Made by a program: the position numbers and the translations under genes
In this document: positions 30,011 through 39,565 of the stretch, piece after piece
How the letters are laid out: each line of letters begins with the position of its first letter
Position numbering within the stretch: position 1 is the first letter of the stretch
The notes under the pieces: model-generated
The model's input: the letters and a program-made list of their open reading frames with translations, nothing else
Databases searched by the model: none
Told to the model about the DNA's origin: nothing
DNA from: Niabella agricola
GTDB lineage: Bacteria; Bacteroidota; Bacteroidia; Chitinophagales; Chitinophagaceae
Assembly: GCF_021538615.1 (NCBI RefSeq)
Contig: NZ_JAJHIZ010000002.1
Coordinates: forward strand, 806,001 to 870,000
DNA: 64,000 nucleotides
Direction: 5' to 3'

Positions 30011-31985
30011 GTAGTTCCATATTTAATGTGGTGCCCTCGTTAGCGATCGATATAACATCGATTTTGCCATTGAGGTATTTCACCCGGTTTTCAATATTAA
30101 TCAACCCGATGCCTTTCTGGTCTTTTCTAAGGTTGCTGAAGCCGATACCGTCGTCTTCAACGGTAATATAAAAACGATTTTTATTCTGACTGCACTGTAC
30201 CATGATGTTCTTTGCTTTTGAATGACGGATGGCATTGGCCAGTGCCTCCTGGATAATACGGTAGATGACCACCTGGATCGATAACTCCATCCGTTCGTCG
30301 ATGTCAAATGCCGCAAAACTGATATGCGTTTCGCTGGTCATCAGCGATTCACAAAGATCCTTTAACGCCGTTTGCAAGCCAAACCGGATCAGGCTTTCGG
30401 GCATCATATTCCGCGCAATGCGCCGGAGTTCCGTAACCGATTGATCCAGCTGGTTGATAATCGTGGATAACTCTGGCTGCTCGTTCCGATGCTGATACCT
30501 CTGGCTGCTTGCATGACTGGATAACTTGAGTTTGATACCGGCCAGCATTCCGCCCAGTCCATCGTGAAGATCCCGCGCCACACGCCTTCTTTCGCGTTCT
30601 TCGCCCTCCAGCATGGCTTCAGTGGTTAAAATCTGGCGCTGCTGCTCCATCTCCTTTAGTTGTTGCTGGTAGTTGAGCTCCCGCTGGGCTGCAAGCGTTT
30701 TGGAGGTTTTATAAGTAATGGTTACAAAAATCAGGATGATCAGAATTGCAAGGCAGATGATAACAAGAATCGATGTGCGTAACCGGGAGTTTCTTGCTTT
30801 AAGTGCCGCTTCTTTATTTTCTGCCTGAAGCAATGCGATTGCTTTTTCCTTTTCTGCGGTATTGAATTTTGTTTCCACAGCAGCGATCTCCGCCTTCAGG
30901 TTCCGCATGTACATAGTATCGCGCAGGACACTGTATTTTTTCAGCCAGGTATAGGCACTGGGAACATCGTTAAGGCGTGCATAGGTTTCAGACATTTCAA
31001 AGGCATGCATTACCTCATCTTCCATGAAACCGGATTGTTTGTTTTTTATAACCGTTTGCAAGGCTCCCAGTGCCAGCCGGTAGTTTCCCTGGGCTGTATA
31101 AACTTTGTACAACTGAAACCGCAGGTCATTTTCCTGGCGTTGTTGCTTTAGCTTTTGCGCAAGCAGAATACCGGTTTGAAGGCTTTTCAATGCCGCCTGC
31201 AGGTTGCCTGTTTTCCGGTAATAAACGCTTTGGGTTAGTGTGTAGTCGATATTGTATTCGGATTCGGGATAGGGCTTTAGGAGCGTGCCCATTTCATTAA
31301 GCAGGGGCCGGGCATATTGCATGCTGTCCATATAGCAAAAGTTTTTTGCCCGGTTATCCAATGCTACGATCATCGTTTCCAGCCGTGGCTTTGTTTTCTT
31401 CAGCAGGCTTATGCCTTTTTCAAAAAACGTTTCGGCTTTTGAGTGCAGCAGCTGGTTCATATACACCAGGCCTACGTCGCAGTAATAACTGCCTTCACGC
31501 TCCAGATCGTTTGCTTTCCGGACCAGAGGAATGGCATGATCCAGGATTACGGCAATCATTTCCTGCTCATTATCTTTTTGCTGCTGCAACGTGCCATAGT
31601 TCCGCCAGGCCCTTGCTCTGTAAACCAGCGCCTCTTTGTACGGGAGTTTCTCCAGGAGCTTTTCTGCCTCTTTGTATTTTTTTGCGGCCAGCTCCAGCTG
31701 AAAATCGTGCAGGAACAGCGCTTCATAAAAAACAAAAAGCGCCTGCAAATAGGGGTGGTTCTTTGCGGCCTTTTTTCCTTCTCTTAAATAAAAAGCAGCC
31801 CTGGCCGTATCTGTATAACTCCAGTAATCGGAAAGAAAATAGTTGAGGCGGGCCTTTGTGCTGTCATTTTTTGCGTTTTGCAGCAATTGCAGCAAACTAT
31901 CCGGGTAGCTGGTATGGTTCAGCATGGGTTGCCCCGAAATCAGCATCCCCGTAAAACATCCGATGACCAACAACAGCGTTCGCAT
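29997..31985 (-). CDS. TPR-containing sensor histidine kinase (HisKA_3 type)
   Basis: 662 residues: signal peptide (LLLVIGCFTGMLISG), an outer sensor region of tetratricopeptide-like repeats up to about residue 395 (AALKSLQTGILLAQKLKQ, YRLALGALQTVIKN), one membrane helix (SILVIICLAILIILIFVTIT), a coiled coil, then the HisKA_3 box ARDLHDGLGGMLAGIKLKLSS with the phospho-His near residue 470 and an HATPase domain (YRIIQEALANAIRHSKAKNI, EDDGIGF). This is the common Bacteroidota partner of NarL-type regulators. The signal sensed is unknown. A 26-bp palindrome sits about 120 bp upstream. Confidence 0.93.
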   Translation of the reverse strand: MRTLLLVIGCFTGMLISGQPMLNHTSYPDSLLQLLQNAKNDSTKARLNYFLSDYWSYTDTARAAFYLREGKKAAKNHPYLQALFVFYEALFLHDFQLELAAKKYKEAEKLLEKLPYKEALVYRARAWRNYGTLQQQKDNEQEMIAVILDHAIPLVRKANDLEREGSYYCDVGLVYMNQLLHSKAETFFEKGISLLKKTKPRLETMIVALDNRAKNFCYMDSMQYARPLLNEMGTLLKPYPESEYNIDYTLTQSVYYRKTGNLQAALKSLQTGILLAQKLKQQRQENDLRFQLYKVYTAQGNYRLALGALQTVIKNKQSGFMEDEVMHAFEMSETYARLNDVPSAYTWLKKYSVLRDTMYMRNLKAEIAAVETKFNTAEKEKAIALLQAENKEAALKARNSRLRTSILVIICLAILIILIFVTITYKTSKTLAAQRELNYQQQLKEMEQQRQILTTEAMLEGEERERRRVARDLHDGLGGMLAGIKLKLSSHASSQRYQHRNEQPELSTIINQLDQSVTELRRIARNMMPESLIRFGLQTALKDLCESLMTSETHISFAAFDIDERMELSIQVVIYRIIQEALANAIRHSKAKNIMVQCSQNKNRFYITVEDDGIGFSNLRKDQKGIGLINIENRVKYLNGKIDVISIANEGTTLNMELHVAA

Positions 31986-32104
31986 AGGGGCAAAATAAAA
32001 AAATATTTTGTTTGGCCGGGATTCTCTTCAAAATATACCGATAAACCAGTAGAACAAAAAGTGAAAGCACGGGGTTGTCCCTGAGAATCTCCGGAGTGGT
32101 TCGC

Positions 32105-32130
32105 CAGTCTGCCTGCATGCAGGCAGACTG
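32105..32130. promoter_or_regulatory. Perfect 26-bp palindrome between topA and the histidine kinase gene
   Basis: The half-site CAGTCTGCCTGCA is followed at once by its exact reverse complement. It lies 23 bp after the topA stop and about 120 bp before the kinase start. No T run follows on the minus strand. A related piece, TCTGCATGCAGGCAG, occurs inside topA near 34030. Confidence 0.6.
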
Positions 32131-32152
32131 CGCATGGGTTAATGCCCGGCGC

Positions 32153-34732
32153 TTATCTCTTTGAAGCTTTTTTAGCTGCTGCTTTCTTTTTTGCCGGTGC
32201 TTTTTTTGCTGCGGTTTTCTTCGCCGGTTTACTAAATGCGCCGGGAAGTTCGGCCTCGATCATTTTTTTAACCGTTTCAATGTCCAGCTGTGCTACTTCT
32301 TCCGGAGTGTATTTGGTACCGTCTTCTTTTCTTCCCAGCTTCACCATTTTTTTACCAAAACGGATAAAAGCGCCCCAGCGCCCGTTCTCCAGCGCGATCT
32401 TTTCCTCGGGCCACTGCTGAATGTACCGGTTGGATTCCTTCTCCAGTTTAGCTTTAATGAGCTCATCAATATCTCCCTGGGAAAGGTTGTCAAAATCATA
32501 GCGGCGGGGTACATTAATGAAAAGATCATTCCATTTAATATAAGGACCGAAGCGGCCCTTGCCCTTTGTTACGGGTTTGCCCTCAAAATGGGCGATGGGG
32601 GCGTCGGCTACCTGCTTTTCGTTGATCAACGCGATTGCGCGTTCCATATCAACAGACAGCGGATCTTCCGTACGGGGAATGGAGATGAAGTCTTCACCCC
32701 ATTTCACGTAAGGTCCAAAACGGCCTACGTTTACGGCCACCTCTTTATCTTCATACGTGCCGAGCGTTACCGGAAGCTTGAACAGATCCATGGCTTCCTC
32801 GAACGTGATGGTTTCAATGCTTTGTCCCTTCCGCAAGGTAGCAAACCGTGGTTTTTCTTCATCGTCCACATTGCCAATCTGAATCATGGGACCAAAACGG
32901 CCCATCCGGGCAATAACCGGCTTACCGGTTCCCGGCTCCGTACCCAGTTCCCGTTCTCCTTTTATGCGTTCGGCGTTTTCAATGGTATTGTCGACCCCTT
33001 CTTTAAAGGGGTGATAAAACTCGTCGATGAGTTTATTCCAGGATAATTTACCGTTGGCAATCTCATCAAATTCTTCTTCGATCCTGGCGGTAAAGCCATA
33101 ATCCATGATATTCTCAAAGTATTGCTTCAGGAAATCAGTTACTACCAGCCCCAGGTCTGTTGGAAATAATTTGGCTTTTTCGGCCCCGGTGATCTCGGTA
33201 TTTTCTTTTTTGGAAAGCTGGTTGTCTTTTAGTGTAATGATCCGGAATTTCCGCTCCAGACCCTCCTTATCGCGCTTTTCAACATATTCCCGTTTCAGGA
33301 TGGTTGAAATGGTAGGCGCGTAGGTAGAAGGGCGTCCGATGCCCAGTTCTTCCAGTTTTTTTACAAGGGAAGCCTCTGTATAGCGGGGAGAAGGGCGGGT
33401 AAACCGCTCGGTACCGGTCATTTCCACCAGCGGAAGCTGTTGCCCGATGGTTAAGGGCGGCAGCATGCCTTCCTGGGCTTCATCTTCCTGGATATCTTCA
33501 TCATCCCGGTCTTCCCGGTAAAGCTTCAGGAAGCCGTCAAATTTTACAACCTCCCCGGTTGCCGACAGGTATTCTTTATTGGTGGAGATCTCTATTTTGG
33601 CGGTGGTTTTTTCCAGCTGTGCATCAGCCATCTGGCTGGCCATGGTCCGCTTCCAGATCAGATCATAAAGCCGTTTCCAGTCTGCATGTTCCACCGTGGT
33701 ATTGCTCATGTAGGTGGGGCGGATGGCTTCGTGCGCTTCCTGTGCGCTCTCGTTTTTATTCTTAAAGCGGCGGAACTGGTGGTATTGCTCCCCGTACATA
33801 CTTTTGATGGTATTGGTAAGGTCTCCCAGCGCCGTATTGCTCAGGTTTACACTGTCGGTACGCATATAGGTAATATGCCCGTTTTCGTAGAGTTGCTGCG
33901 CGATCTGCATGGTACGGCTTACGCTGTAGCCAAATTTCCGGCTGGCTTCCTGTTGCAGGGTGGAGGTGGTGAACGGGGGAGCGGGACTGCGTTTACCCGG
34001 TTTTACCTGTATGTCTTTTACAGTATAGTCTGCATGCAGGCAGGATTGTAAGAAGCTTTCAGCGTCCGCAGCGTTATTGAATTTTGCTCCTTCAGCTTTA
34101 AAGGAGATCTTTTTTCCGGTGATATCGGTTGCTGTAAACACCGCCACTATTTTAAAGCTGCTCTGTGGTTCAAATGCGTTGATCTCCCGTTCCCTTTCCG
34201 CAATCAGCCGTACGGCCACACTTTGCACCCTTCCCGCGCTCAGGTTGTTCTTCACGCTTATTTTCCGCCACAGCACCGGGCTCAGCTCAAACCCAACGAT
34301 GCGGTCCAGCACCCGGCGGGCCTGCTGCGCATCTACGAGGTTCATGTCTACATGGCGGGGTGCGGCTACTGCCTGCTGGATGGCCGGTTTGGTAATTTCA
34401 TTGAAAACGATCCGTTTGGTGGTTTTAGGATCCAATCCCAAAACCTCGCATAAATGCCAGCTGATGGCTTCACCCTCACGGTCCTCATCCGTTGCCAACC
34501 ATACTTCTTCACTTTTAGAGGCCAGGTTTTTAAGATCGCGTACCACCTTTTCCTTCCCCTCCGAAACCACATAGCGGGGGTGAAACTGCTTTTCAATATC
34601 GATACCCATACCCGCTTTCTCAAGATCACGGATGTGCCCGAAACTGCTCTTGACCTGGAAGTCTTTGCCTAAAAATTTCTCAATGGTCTTTGCCTTTGCC
34701 GGGCTCTCCACGATCAGTAAATTCTTCGCCAT
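32153..34732 (-). CDS. topA: DNA topoisomerase I
   Basis: 859 residues. The N-terminal TOPRIM domain starts LLIVESPAKAKTIEKFLG and includes the acidic DEDREGEAI. SAGRVQSVAVRLI and the active-site tyrosine in HITYMRTDSVNLS (about residue 290) mark the type IA core. The C-terminus has several beta-stranded repeats (RFGPYVKWGEDFISIPR, RFGPYIKWNDLFINVPR, RWGAFIRFGKKMVKLG) instead of Cys4 zinc fingers, then a Lys/Ala-rich tail (KKTAAKKAPAKKKAAAKK) likely to bind DNA non-specifically. It relaxes negative supercoils. Bacteroidota enzymes usually have this form. Confidence 0.97.
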   Translation of the reverse strand: MAKNLLIVESPAKAKTIEKFLGKDFQVKSSFGHIRDLEKAGMGIDIEKQFHPRYVVSEGKEKVVRDLKNLASKSEEVWLATDEDREGEAISWHLCEVLGLDPKTTKRIVFNEITKPAIQQAVAAPRHVDMNLVDAQQARRVLDRIVGFELSPVLWRKISVKNNLSAGRVQSVAVRLIAEREREINAFEPQSSFKIVAVFTATDITGKKISFKAEGAKFNNAADAESFLQSCLHADYTVKDIQVKPGKRSPAPPFTTSTLQQEASRKFGYSVSRTMQIAQQLYENGHITYMRTDSVNLSNTALGDLTNTIKSMYGEQYHQFRRFKNKNESAQEAHEAIRPTYMSNTTVEHADWKRLYDLIWKRTMASQMADAQLEKTTAKIEISTNKEYLSATGEVVKFDGFLKLYREDRDDEDIQEDEAQEGMLPPLTIGQQLPLVEMTGTERFTRPSPRYTEASLVKKLEELGIGRPSTYAPTISTILKREYVEKRDKEGLERKFRIITLKDNQLSKKENTEITGAEKAKLFPTDLGLVVTDFLKQYFENIMDYGFTARIEEEFDEIANGKLSWNKLIDEFYHPFKEGVDNTIENAERIKGERELGTEPGTGKPVIARMGRFGPMIQIGNVDDEEKPRFATLRKGQSIETITFEEAMDLFKLPVTLGTYEDKEVAVNVGRFGPYVKWGEDFISIPRTEDPLSVDMERAIALINEKQVADAPIAHFEGKPVTKGKGRFGPYIKWNDLFINVPRRYDFDNLSQGDIDELIKAKLEKESNRYIQQWPEEKIALENGRWGAFIRFGKKMVKLGRKEDGTKYTPEEVAQLDIETVKKMIEAELPGAFSKPAKKTAAKKAPAKKKAAAKKASKR

Positions 34733-34897
34733 ATGCTTTTCTGAACAACGCTTTTTATTACCAAATTTTGGACAAGATTAGAATATTTTTTTTAAATCCG
34801 CTTAATTTTTCCCCGGAAGCGGTTCCTGTTTTGACATTTCAGACGCTGCGTTTCATGGATTTATACCATATATTATAATTCTGTGATGCCTTTAAAA

Positions 34898-34916
34898 GCA
34901 GGCTGTAGCAGCCCAT
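34898..34916 (-). terminator. Possible terminator of the alpha/beta hydrolase gene
   Basis: Read on the minus strand, GGCTG and CAGCC pair around a 3-base loop and are followed by TGCTTTT, 36 bp after the gene's stop. The stem is short. Confidence 0.35.
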
Positions 34917-34952
34917 CAAAATGTGACACAAACGATTGTTTGGGTTGGGCTG

Positions 34953-35795
34953 TTAAAGAAACCCAGCCACTTTTTCAAGAACAACAGGATCGCGGTAAAT
35001 CTTGCTATGTCCCAGTCCTTCCGTAAAAATAAAACGGATCTGTGGAGGAGCCAGCTCCTGTATTTCATAGGCCTCCGCCACCGGAGTGATCCGGTCGTCT
35101 TTGTCGTGGATCCAGAGAACAGTACTGTTAAGCTGCGGCAGGCATCTTTTGATGGTAAACCAGCTGAGGTCCTTGCCACTAAGCCGGGATACATTATTAA
35201 AGAAGTGCTGCCGGATTTCCGGGTCGGTAATCGCCATTTGCTGTAAAAAAGTCGCTGCAAGGCCGGTAGTATCAGCGGCCGGGGCAAATAATACCATTTT
35301 TACGGAGGCATTGCGGGGCTGTTCCGAAACGGCCAGTGCTACCGCCAGCCCGCCAAAGGAGTGACCGATATAACTGTCGAAAGGACCATATTGTTCCGTT
35401 AGCCCGGTAACCAGTTGCATATAATCAACAGCATTGATCTGTTTGCCCCCGCTACGTCCATGAGCAGGAGCATCGAAAGCGGTAATTTCATATCCTTTTT
35501 CAATCAGCAGGGGAACCAGGTGTTCGAACCGCTGCACATGCGACCGGAAACCATGCGCAATAAGGAGTTTGCGTGTACCGCCTTTATTCCAGCGGTACCC
35601 TTTAAGATGCTGCTGCCGGTAAAAAAGCGAAAGCTGCTCTGCGGATTGCAGCAACGGGCTCAGCGCATAACCTGCCTTACCCAGCGGGGTGCAGAAAAGC
35701 CGGAAGGCATTGTTTCCGGCCCGCTTTTTAGACACCAGCGCCAGCAGGCGGATGCGTGTTTTGTAAAGCTCCTTTATAAAATTTTGTAATTTCAT
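34953..35795 (-). CDS. Alpha/beta hydrolase
   Basis: 280 residues. The nucleophile elbow is GHSFGG with Ser146, the oxyanion region is IAHGFRSH, an acid residue lies in LWIHDKDDRITP (about 230), and the catalytic His is in TEGLGHSKIYRDP near the C-terminus, so the triad is complete. No signal peptide; cytoplasmic. It resembles lysophospholipase/esterase-like members, but the substrate cannot be told. It is a single gene facing topA's direction and diverging from the DUF2520 gene. Confidence 0.87.
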   Translation of the reverse strand: MKLQNFIKELYKTRIRLLALVSKKRAGNNAFRLFCTPLGKAGYALSPLLQSAEQLSLFYRQQHLKGYRWNKGGTRKLLIAHGFRSHVQRFEHLVPLLIEKGYEITAFDAPAHGRSGGKQINAVDYMQLVTGLTEQYGPFDSYIGHSFGGLAVALAVSEQPRNASVKMVLFAPAADTTGLAATFLQQMAITDPEIRQHFFNNVSRLSGKDLSWFTIKRCLPQLNSTVLWIHDKDDRITPVAEAYEIQELAPPQIRFIFTEGLGHSKIYRDPVVLEKVAGFL

Positions 35796-35924
35796 CCGTA
35801 GAATTTTTATTTTCCACCGCTGGTGGATCTTTTATTGTCGGATGGAACCGGGTTTGAAACTACTCCAGGATGTATCCGGGAGGTCATACTTTGTTTCATC
35901 AACGAACACAAAGGTATTTAGATT

Positions 35925-36683
35925 ATGAATATTGTTATGATCGGGTCGGGAAATGTAGCAGCGGTACTTGGACGAAAATTGCTAAAAGCAGGACATGTGA
36001 TCCAGCAGATCTACGGACGCAATGCGGCGGCTGCCTCGGAACTTGCCTACGAATGGAATACAGAATCGACCAACTATACCAGCCTTATTGTAAAAACGGC
36101 AGATGTGTACCTCGTTGCAGTTACAGATTCCGCCATTGCAACAATTGCAGCGGACCTGCGGCTGAAGGGCAAAATTGTGGCACATACAGCTGCTGCCGTA
36201 CCCATGGAAGTATTAAAGGATGTTTCCGTTAATTATGGTGTTTTTTACCCCTTGCAAAGCCTGCGCAAACAGCAGGATCATCTTCCGGAGCTGACCATGT
36301 ATACGGAGGCTTCAAATGCGGAAACAAAAAAGGTATTGGATCAGTTGGCGGCCTCCATTACCAACAACCCGGTATACCCGGCTGACCTCGACAGGCGGTC
36401 GCGGTTGCATGTGGCAGCCGTGTTTGCCAGTAATTTTACCAATTACCTGTTTGACCTGGCGGAGTCGTTTTGCAAAAAAGAAGGGATTGCTTTTAGCGAA
36501 TTGCTACCGTTGATCCGTAATACGGTGGAACGGCTGGAACAGGAATCGCCTTCGCAAATGCAAACAGGGCCTGCTGCGCGAAAAGACCTGGATACGATTC
36601 ATAAACATCAGGAACTTTTGAAAGAATACCCGGAGCATCTGATGGTATATAATTTTTTGACGGAGGCGTTGATGAAGCATTGA
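35925..36683 (+). CDS. DUF2520 Rossmann-fold protein (NADP oxidoreductase-like)
   Basis: 252 residues. The N-terminal dinucleotide-binding loop is MNIVMIGSGNVAAVLGRKLLKAGH (F420-dependent NADP reductase-like), with VYLVAVTDSAIATIAADL next; the C-terminal DUF2520 part has GVFYPLQSLRKQ, HVAAVFASNFTNYLFDLAE and the conserved end AARKDLDTIHKHQELL. It resembles ketopantoate reductase-type enzymes, but no substrate is established. In Bacteroidota it usually stands just before the kdsC-type phosphatase; here a repeat array separates them. Confidence 0.88.
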   Translation: MNIVMIGSGNVAAVLGRKLLKAGHVIQQIYGRNAAAASELAYEWNTESTNYTSLIVKTADVYLVAVTDSAIATIAADLRLKGKIVAHTAAAVPMEVLKDVSVNYGVFYPLQSLRKQQDHLPELTMYTEASNAETKKVLDQLAASITNNPVYPADLDRRSRLHVAAVFASNFTNYLFDLAESFCKKEGIAFSELLPLIRNTVERLEQESPSQMQTGPAARKDLDTIHKHQELLKEYPEHLMVYNFLTEALMKH

Positions 36684-36749
36684 TGAAATAAACACAAACA
36701 AACGCAGGATTTGTTCCATTGCAGTCGTTGGATGCATTGGTGCTCGCGG

Positions 36750-37385
36750 TTCAGTTTAAACCGCCAGGGGCGCAAGGCTTTTCGCAACGTTTGCGAAGAT
36801 AACTGACCCCAATAATCCTCGCTGCAATCTTTGCGGATCCGTTGCGTACTTTGCGGTTCAATTAAAACCGCGAGGGGCGCAAGGTTTTCGCAAGGTTCGC
36901 GAAGATAACTGACCCCAATAATCCTCGCTGCAATCTTTGCGGATCCGTTGCGTACTTTGCGGTTCAATTAAAACCGCGAGGAGCACAAGGTTTTCGCAAG
37001 GTTCGCGAAGATAACCGACCCCAATAATTCTCGTTGCGATCTTTGCGGATCCGTTGCGTACTTTGCGGTTCAATTAAAACCGCCAGGGGCGCAAGGCTTT
37101 TCGCAACGTTTGCGAAGATAACCGACCCCAATAATCCTCGTTGCGATCTTTGCGGATCCGTTGCGACCTTTGCGGTTCAATTAAAACCGCCAGGGGCGCA
37201 AGGCTTTTCGCAACGTTTGCGAAGATAGCTAACCCCAATAATCCTCGTTGCGATCTTTGCGGATCCGTTGCGTACTTTGCGGTTCAATTAAAACCGCCAG
37301 GGGCGCAAGGTTTTCGCAAGGTTCGCGAAGATAGCTAACCCCAATAATCCTCGTTGCGTATTCTTTGCGGTTGCATTAAAACCCC
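36750..37385. repeat. Tandem array of about six 106-107-bp units (structured CGCAA repeat)
   Basis: Unit starts, marked by AAACCGC, are at 36758, 36865, 36971, 37077, 37184 and 37291, with a shortened last unit to about 37385. Spacing is 106-107 bp. Each unit opens with AACCGC and closes with GCGGTT, which can pair with each other across the unit or with the next unit across the 6-base junction. Inside are CGCAA and TTGCG, and a local TTCGCAA/TTTGCGAA or TTCGCGAA hairpin. Two sequence variants alternate (CGCAACGTTTGCG and CGCAAGGTTCGCG). Frames that stay open through the array are artefacts of the periodicity. The region 36684-37472 contains no gene. Confidence 0.9.
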
Positions 37386-37472
37386 GGGCTACGGTAAAAC
37401 GCCTTCTTCCCGTTTCGGTGATTCGCCCGAATCCAATACATTTGCATCACCCTTAACAAAATTAAGTAGCAC

Positions 37473-37994
37473 ATGAACCTATTGCAGCGATTTCAGCAAA
37501 TCAAGGCCTTTGTTTTTGATGTGGACGGCGTACTAACGAATGGCGACCTGCTGGTGCTGGAAAGCGGTGAAATGGCCCGTGTGATGTACGTAAAAGACGG
37601 CTATGCCCTGCAGCTGGCCATCAAGCAGGGATATACCATTCTTGTGGTTTCAGGATCTGCACCTTCGGCGGTGCTCGGTCGTTTGAACAAACTAGGTATC
37701 CGCGAGGTTTATTTTGAGATCAAAGACAAACAGGTTTTTATCCGGAAATGGATCGAAGAACAGCATCTGGCGCCCGAATCGGTACTGTTTATGGGGGATG
37801 ATATCCCAGACCTGCCGGTATTTGATGAAGTGGGTTTGTCTGCCTGCCCGGCAGATGCGGTGCCTGAAATACAGCAAAAAGCCATTTTTGTTTCGGGTTA
37901 TACCGGGGGCAGAGGGTGCGTGCGGGAGGTGATTGAGAAAGTTTTGCGCAGCAATGATCATTGGGGAAACGATGCCCAGGTTGCTTCTACTTAA
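37473..37994 (+). CDS. kdsC: KdsC-type HAD phosphatase (KDO-8-phosphate phosphatase)
   Basis: 173 residues, normal for this compact tetrameric HAD subfamily. Motif I is FDVDGVLTNG with Asp16 and Asp18; then VMYVKDGYALQLAIKQGY, the Ser motif LVVSGSA and motif IV GDDIPDLPVFDEVGLSACPADA. It removes phosphate from KDO-8-phosphate in lipopolysaccharide synthesis; the related NeuNAc-9-phosphate or KDN phosphatases cannot be excluded. It is followed by a UbiA gene 13 bp downstream. Confidence 0.9.
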   Translation: MNLLQRFQQIKAFVFDVDGVLTNGDLLVLESGEMARVMYVKDGYALQLAIKQGYTILVVSGSAPSAVLGRLNKLGIREVYFEIKDKQVFIRKWIEEQHLAPESVLFMGDDIPDLPVFDEVGLSACPADAVPEIQQKAIFVSGYTGGRGCVREVIEKVLRSNDHWGNDAQVAST

Positions 37995-38007
37995 AATTAA
38001 AAACCGG

Positions 38008-38940
38008 ATGAAGAAGGTCGCTGCATTTTTAAAGCTGGTACGTTATCCGAATCTTATTTTTATAGCGCTGACACAGGGGATGTTTCAGTATTGCATTTAT
38101 CATCCCATTTACCGCAATCGGATTCCCGAGGGAGATGGCAGGCAGTTCCTGATGCTGGTACTGGCCTCTGTATTTATTGCCGCAGCGGGAAATATCATCA
38201 ATGACTATTTTGATATGAATATCGACCGGATCAACAAACCGCAGAAAATGGTCATTGGTAAATATATTAACCGCAGATGGGCATTGGTCTGGCACCTCGC
38301 GCTGAGCGTGCTTGGAGTGGCATTGACGGCTATTGCTGTAAACCCGTTTTCGAGATGGTACCTGGTAGTTGCCAACATAGCCTGTGTATTGCTGCTGTGG
38401 TTCTATTCCGTAAAATTTAAAAAGGAAATCCTGATTGGTAATGTCGTCATTTCCTTGCTGACAGCCTGGACAATCATGATCATCTTTCTTTCTAAATTTT
38501 CCTTTTCTGATGCTTTTGGGAACGGACATCCCGGCCAGCTGAAACTGTTTCGCTTTGCAGTATTATATGCCGGTTTTGCCTTTATTATTTCGCTGGTACG
38601 GGAAGCGATAAAAGATGTGGAAGATATAGCCGGCGATCAAAAATATGGGTGTAATACCATGCCGATTGCCTGGGGGGTAAACGCGACCAAGGTGTATGTT
38701 GCCGTATGGCTGACCCTGCTGATCGCATTGCTGCTGGTGGTGCAGTTTTATATCCTGCAGCTGGGGTGGTGGCCGGGAGTGGTTTATTGTGTAATACTGA
38801 TCCTGTTGCCGGCCGGTTACCTGTTCCGGAAACTGATAACCGCAGGTACACCGGCAGCCTACCATTACCTGAGTATGGTAACCAAAGGGCTAATGCTGAC
38901 GGGAATTTTATCGATGGGTATCTTTTATTTTTATTTGTAG
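38008..38940 (+). CDS. UbiA family prenyltransferase (GGGP synthase-like)
   Basis: About 310 residues with eight to nine membrane segments. The first Asp-rich motif is NDYFDMNIDRINKP (about residues 70-83) and the second is DVEDIAGDQKYGCNTMPI, both typical of UbiA enzymes. The N-terminus FLKLVRYPNLIFIALTQ fits the Bacteroidota subgroup often labelled geranylgeranylglycerol-phosphate geranylgeranyltransferase. The frame extends upstream to 37933 but would overlap kdsC; the ATG at 38008 matches the family's beginning. The membrane-lipid or quinone product is not certain. Confidence 0.88.
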   Translation: MKKVAAFLKLVRYPNLIFIALTQGMFQYCIYHPIYRNRIPEGDGRQFLMLVLASVFIAAAGNIINDYFDMNIDRINKPQKMVIGKYINRRWALVWHLALSVLGVALTAIAVNPFSRWYLVVANIACVLLLWFYSVKFKKEILIGNVVISLLTAWTIMIIFLSKFSFSDAFGNGHPGQLKLFRFAVLYAGFAFIISLVREAIKDVEDIAGDQKYGCNTMPIAWGVNATKVYVAVWLTLLIALLLVVQFYILQLGWWPGVVYCVILILLPAGYLFRKLITAGTPAAYHYLSMVTKGLMLTGILSMGIFYFYL

Positions 38941-38945
38941 TTTTT

Positions 38946-39536
38946 ATGACAGTCAACCGCATCATCCTTGCATCCTCATCGCCCCGCCGGAAACAGATAC
39001 TCGAATGGGCCGATATCCCGTTTGTGATTCATACCAAAGAAATTGATGAAAGCTTTAACCCCGCACTGGATCTGCAGGCAGCGGTTGCGGATGTAGCCCG
39101 GCGGAAAGCTCAGGCCGTTCTGGAAGCTGCTCCTGCCGGCACGATTGTACTGGCGGCGGATACGGTAGTAGTATTAGACAACCAGGTGATCGGAAAGCCC
39201 AAAAACAGGGAAGATGCGATTGAAATCCTAAGCCGCCTGCAGGATCGCACCCACCAGGTAATGACCGGGGTGGCCCTCGTAAAAGGACCACAGGAATGCC
39301 TTTTTTCCGATATCACGGAAGTTACTTTTCACCCGTTAACGCAGCAGCAGATCTGCTTTTATATAGATCAGTACCAGCCTTTTGACAAGGCAGGTGCCTA
39401 TGCCATCCAGGAATGGATCGGTGTAGTGGGCATTAAACATATCAACGGGGATTTTTATAATGTAATGGGATTGCCTGTGAGCAGAATATTACAGGAAATA
39501 CGTAAATTGCAGTACCCACTTGCAGAAGACGGGTAA
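38946..39536 (+). CDS. Maf family nucleotide pyrophosphatase
   Basis: 196 residues. It begins with IILASSSPRRKQILEWADIPF, the Maf N-terminal motif, and continues with the DESFNP segment, VLAADTVVVLDNQVIGKPKN, THQVMTGVALV and FDKAGAYAIQEW. Maf proteins hydrolyse non-canonical or ordinary dTTP/UTP-type nucleotides and are linked to division arrest. I chose the ATG at 38946, five bases after the UbiA stop; the longer open frame from 38706 merely runs antiphase through UbiA. Confidence 0.93.
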   Translation: MTVNRIILASSSPRRKQILEWADIPFVIHTKEIDESFNPALDLQAAVADVARRKAQAVLEAAPAGTIVLAADTVVVLDNQVIGKPKNREDAIEILSRLQDRTHQVMTGVALVKGPQECLFSDITEVTFHPLTQQQICFYIDQYQPFDKAGAYAIQEWIGVVGIKHINGDFYNVMGLPVSRILQEIRKLQYPLAEDG

Positions 39537-39565
39537 GTATTTTATAACCTAGAAAAATAGCACCT

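Noticed and set aside
36608..37338. Open frames through the 107-bp array on both strands
   Set aside because: They repeat with the array period and have no family, so they are products of a stop-free repeat phase.
36750..37385. CRISPR array
   Set aside because: Units are about 107 bp with no short constant repeat and unique spacers, and no cas gene is present.
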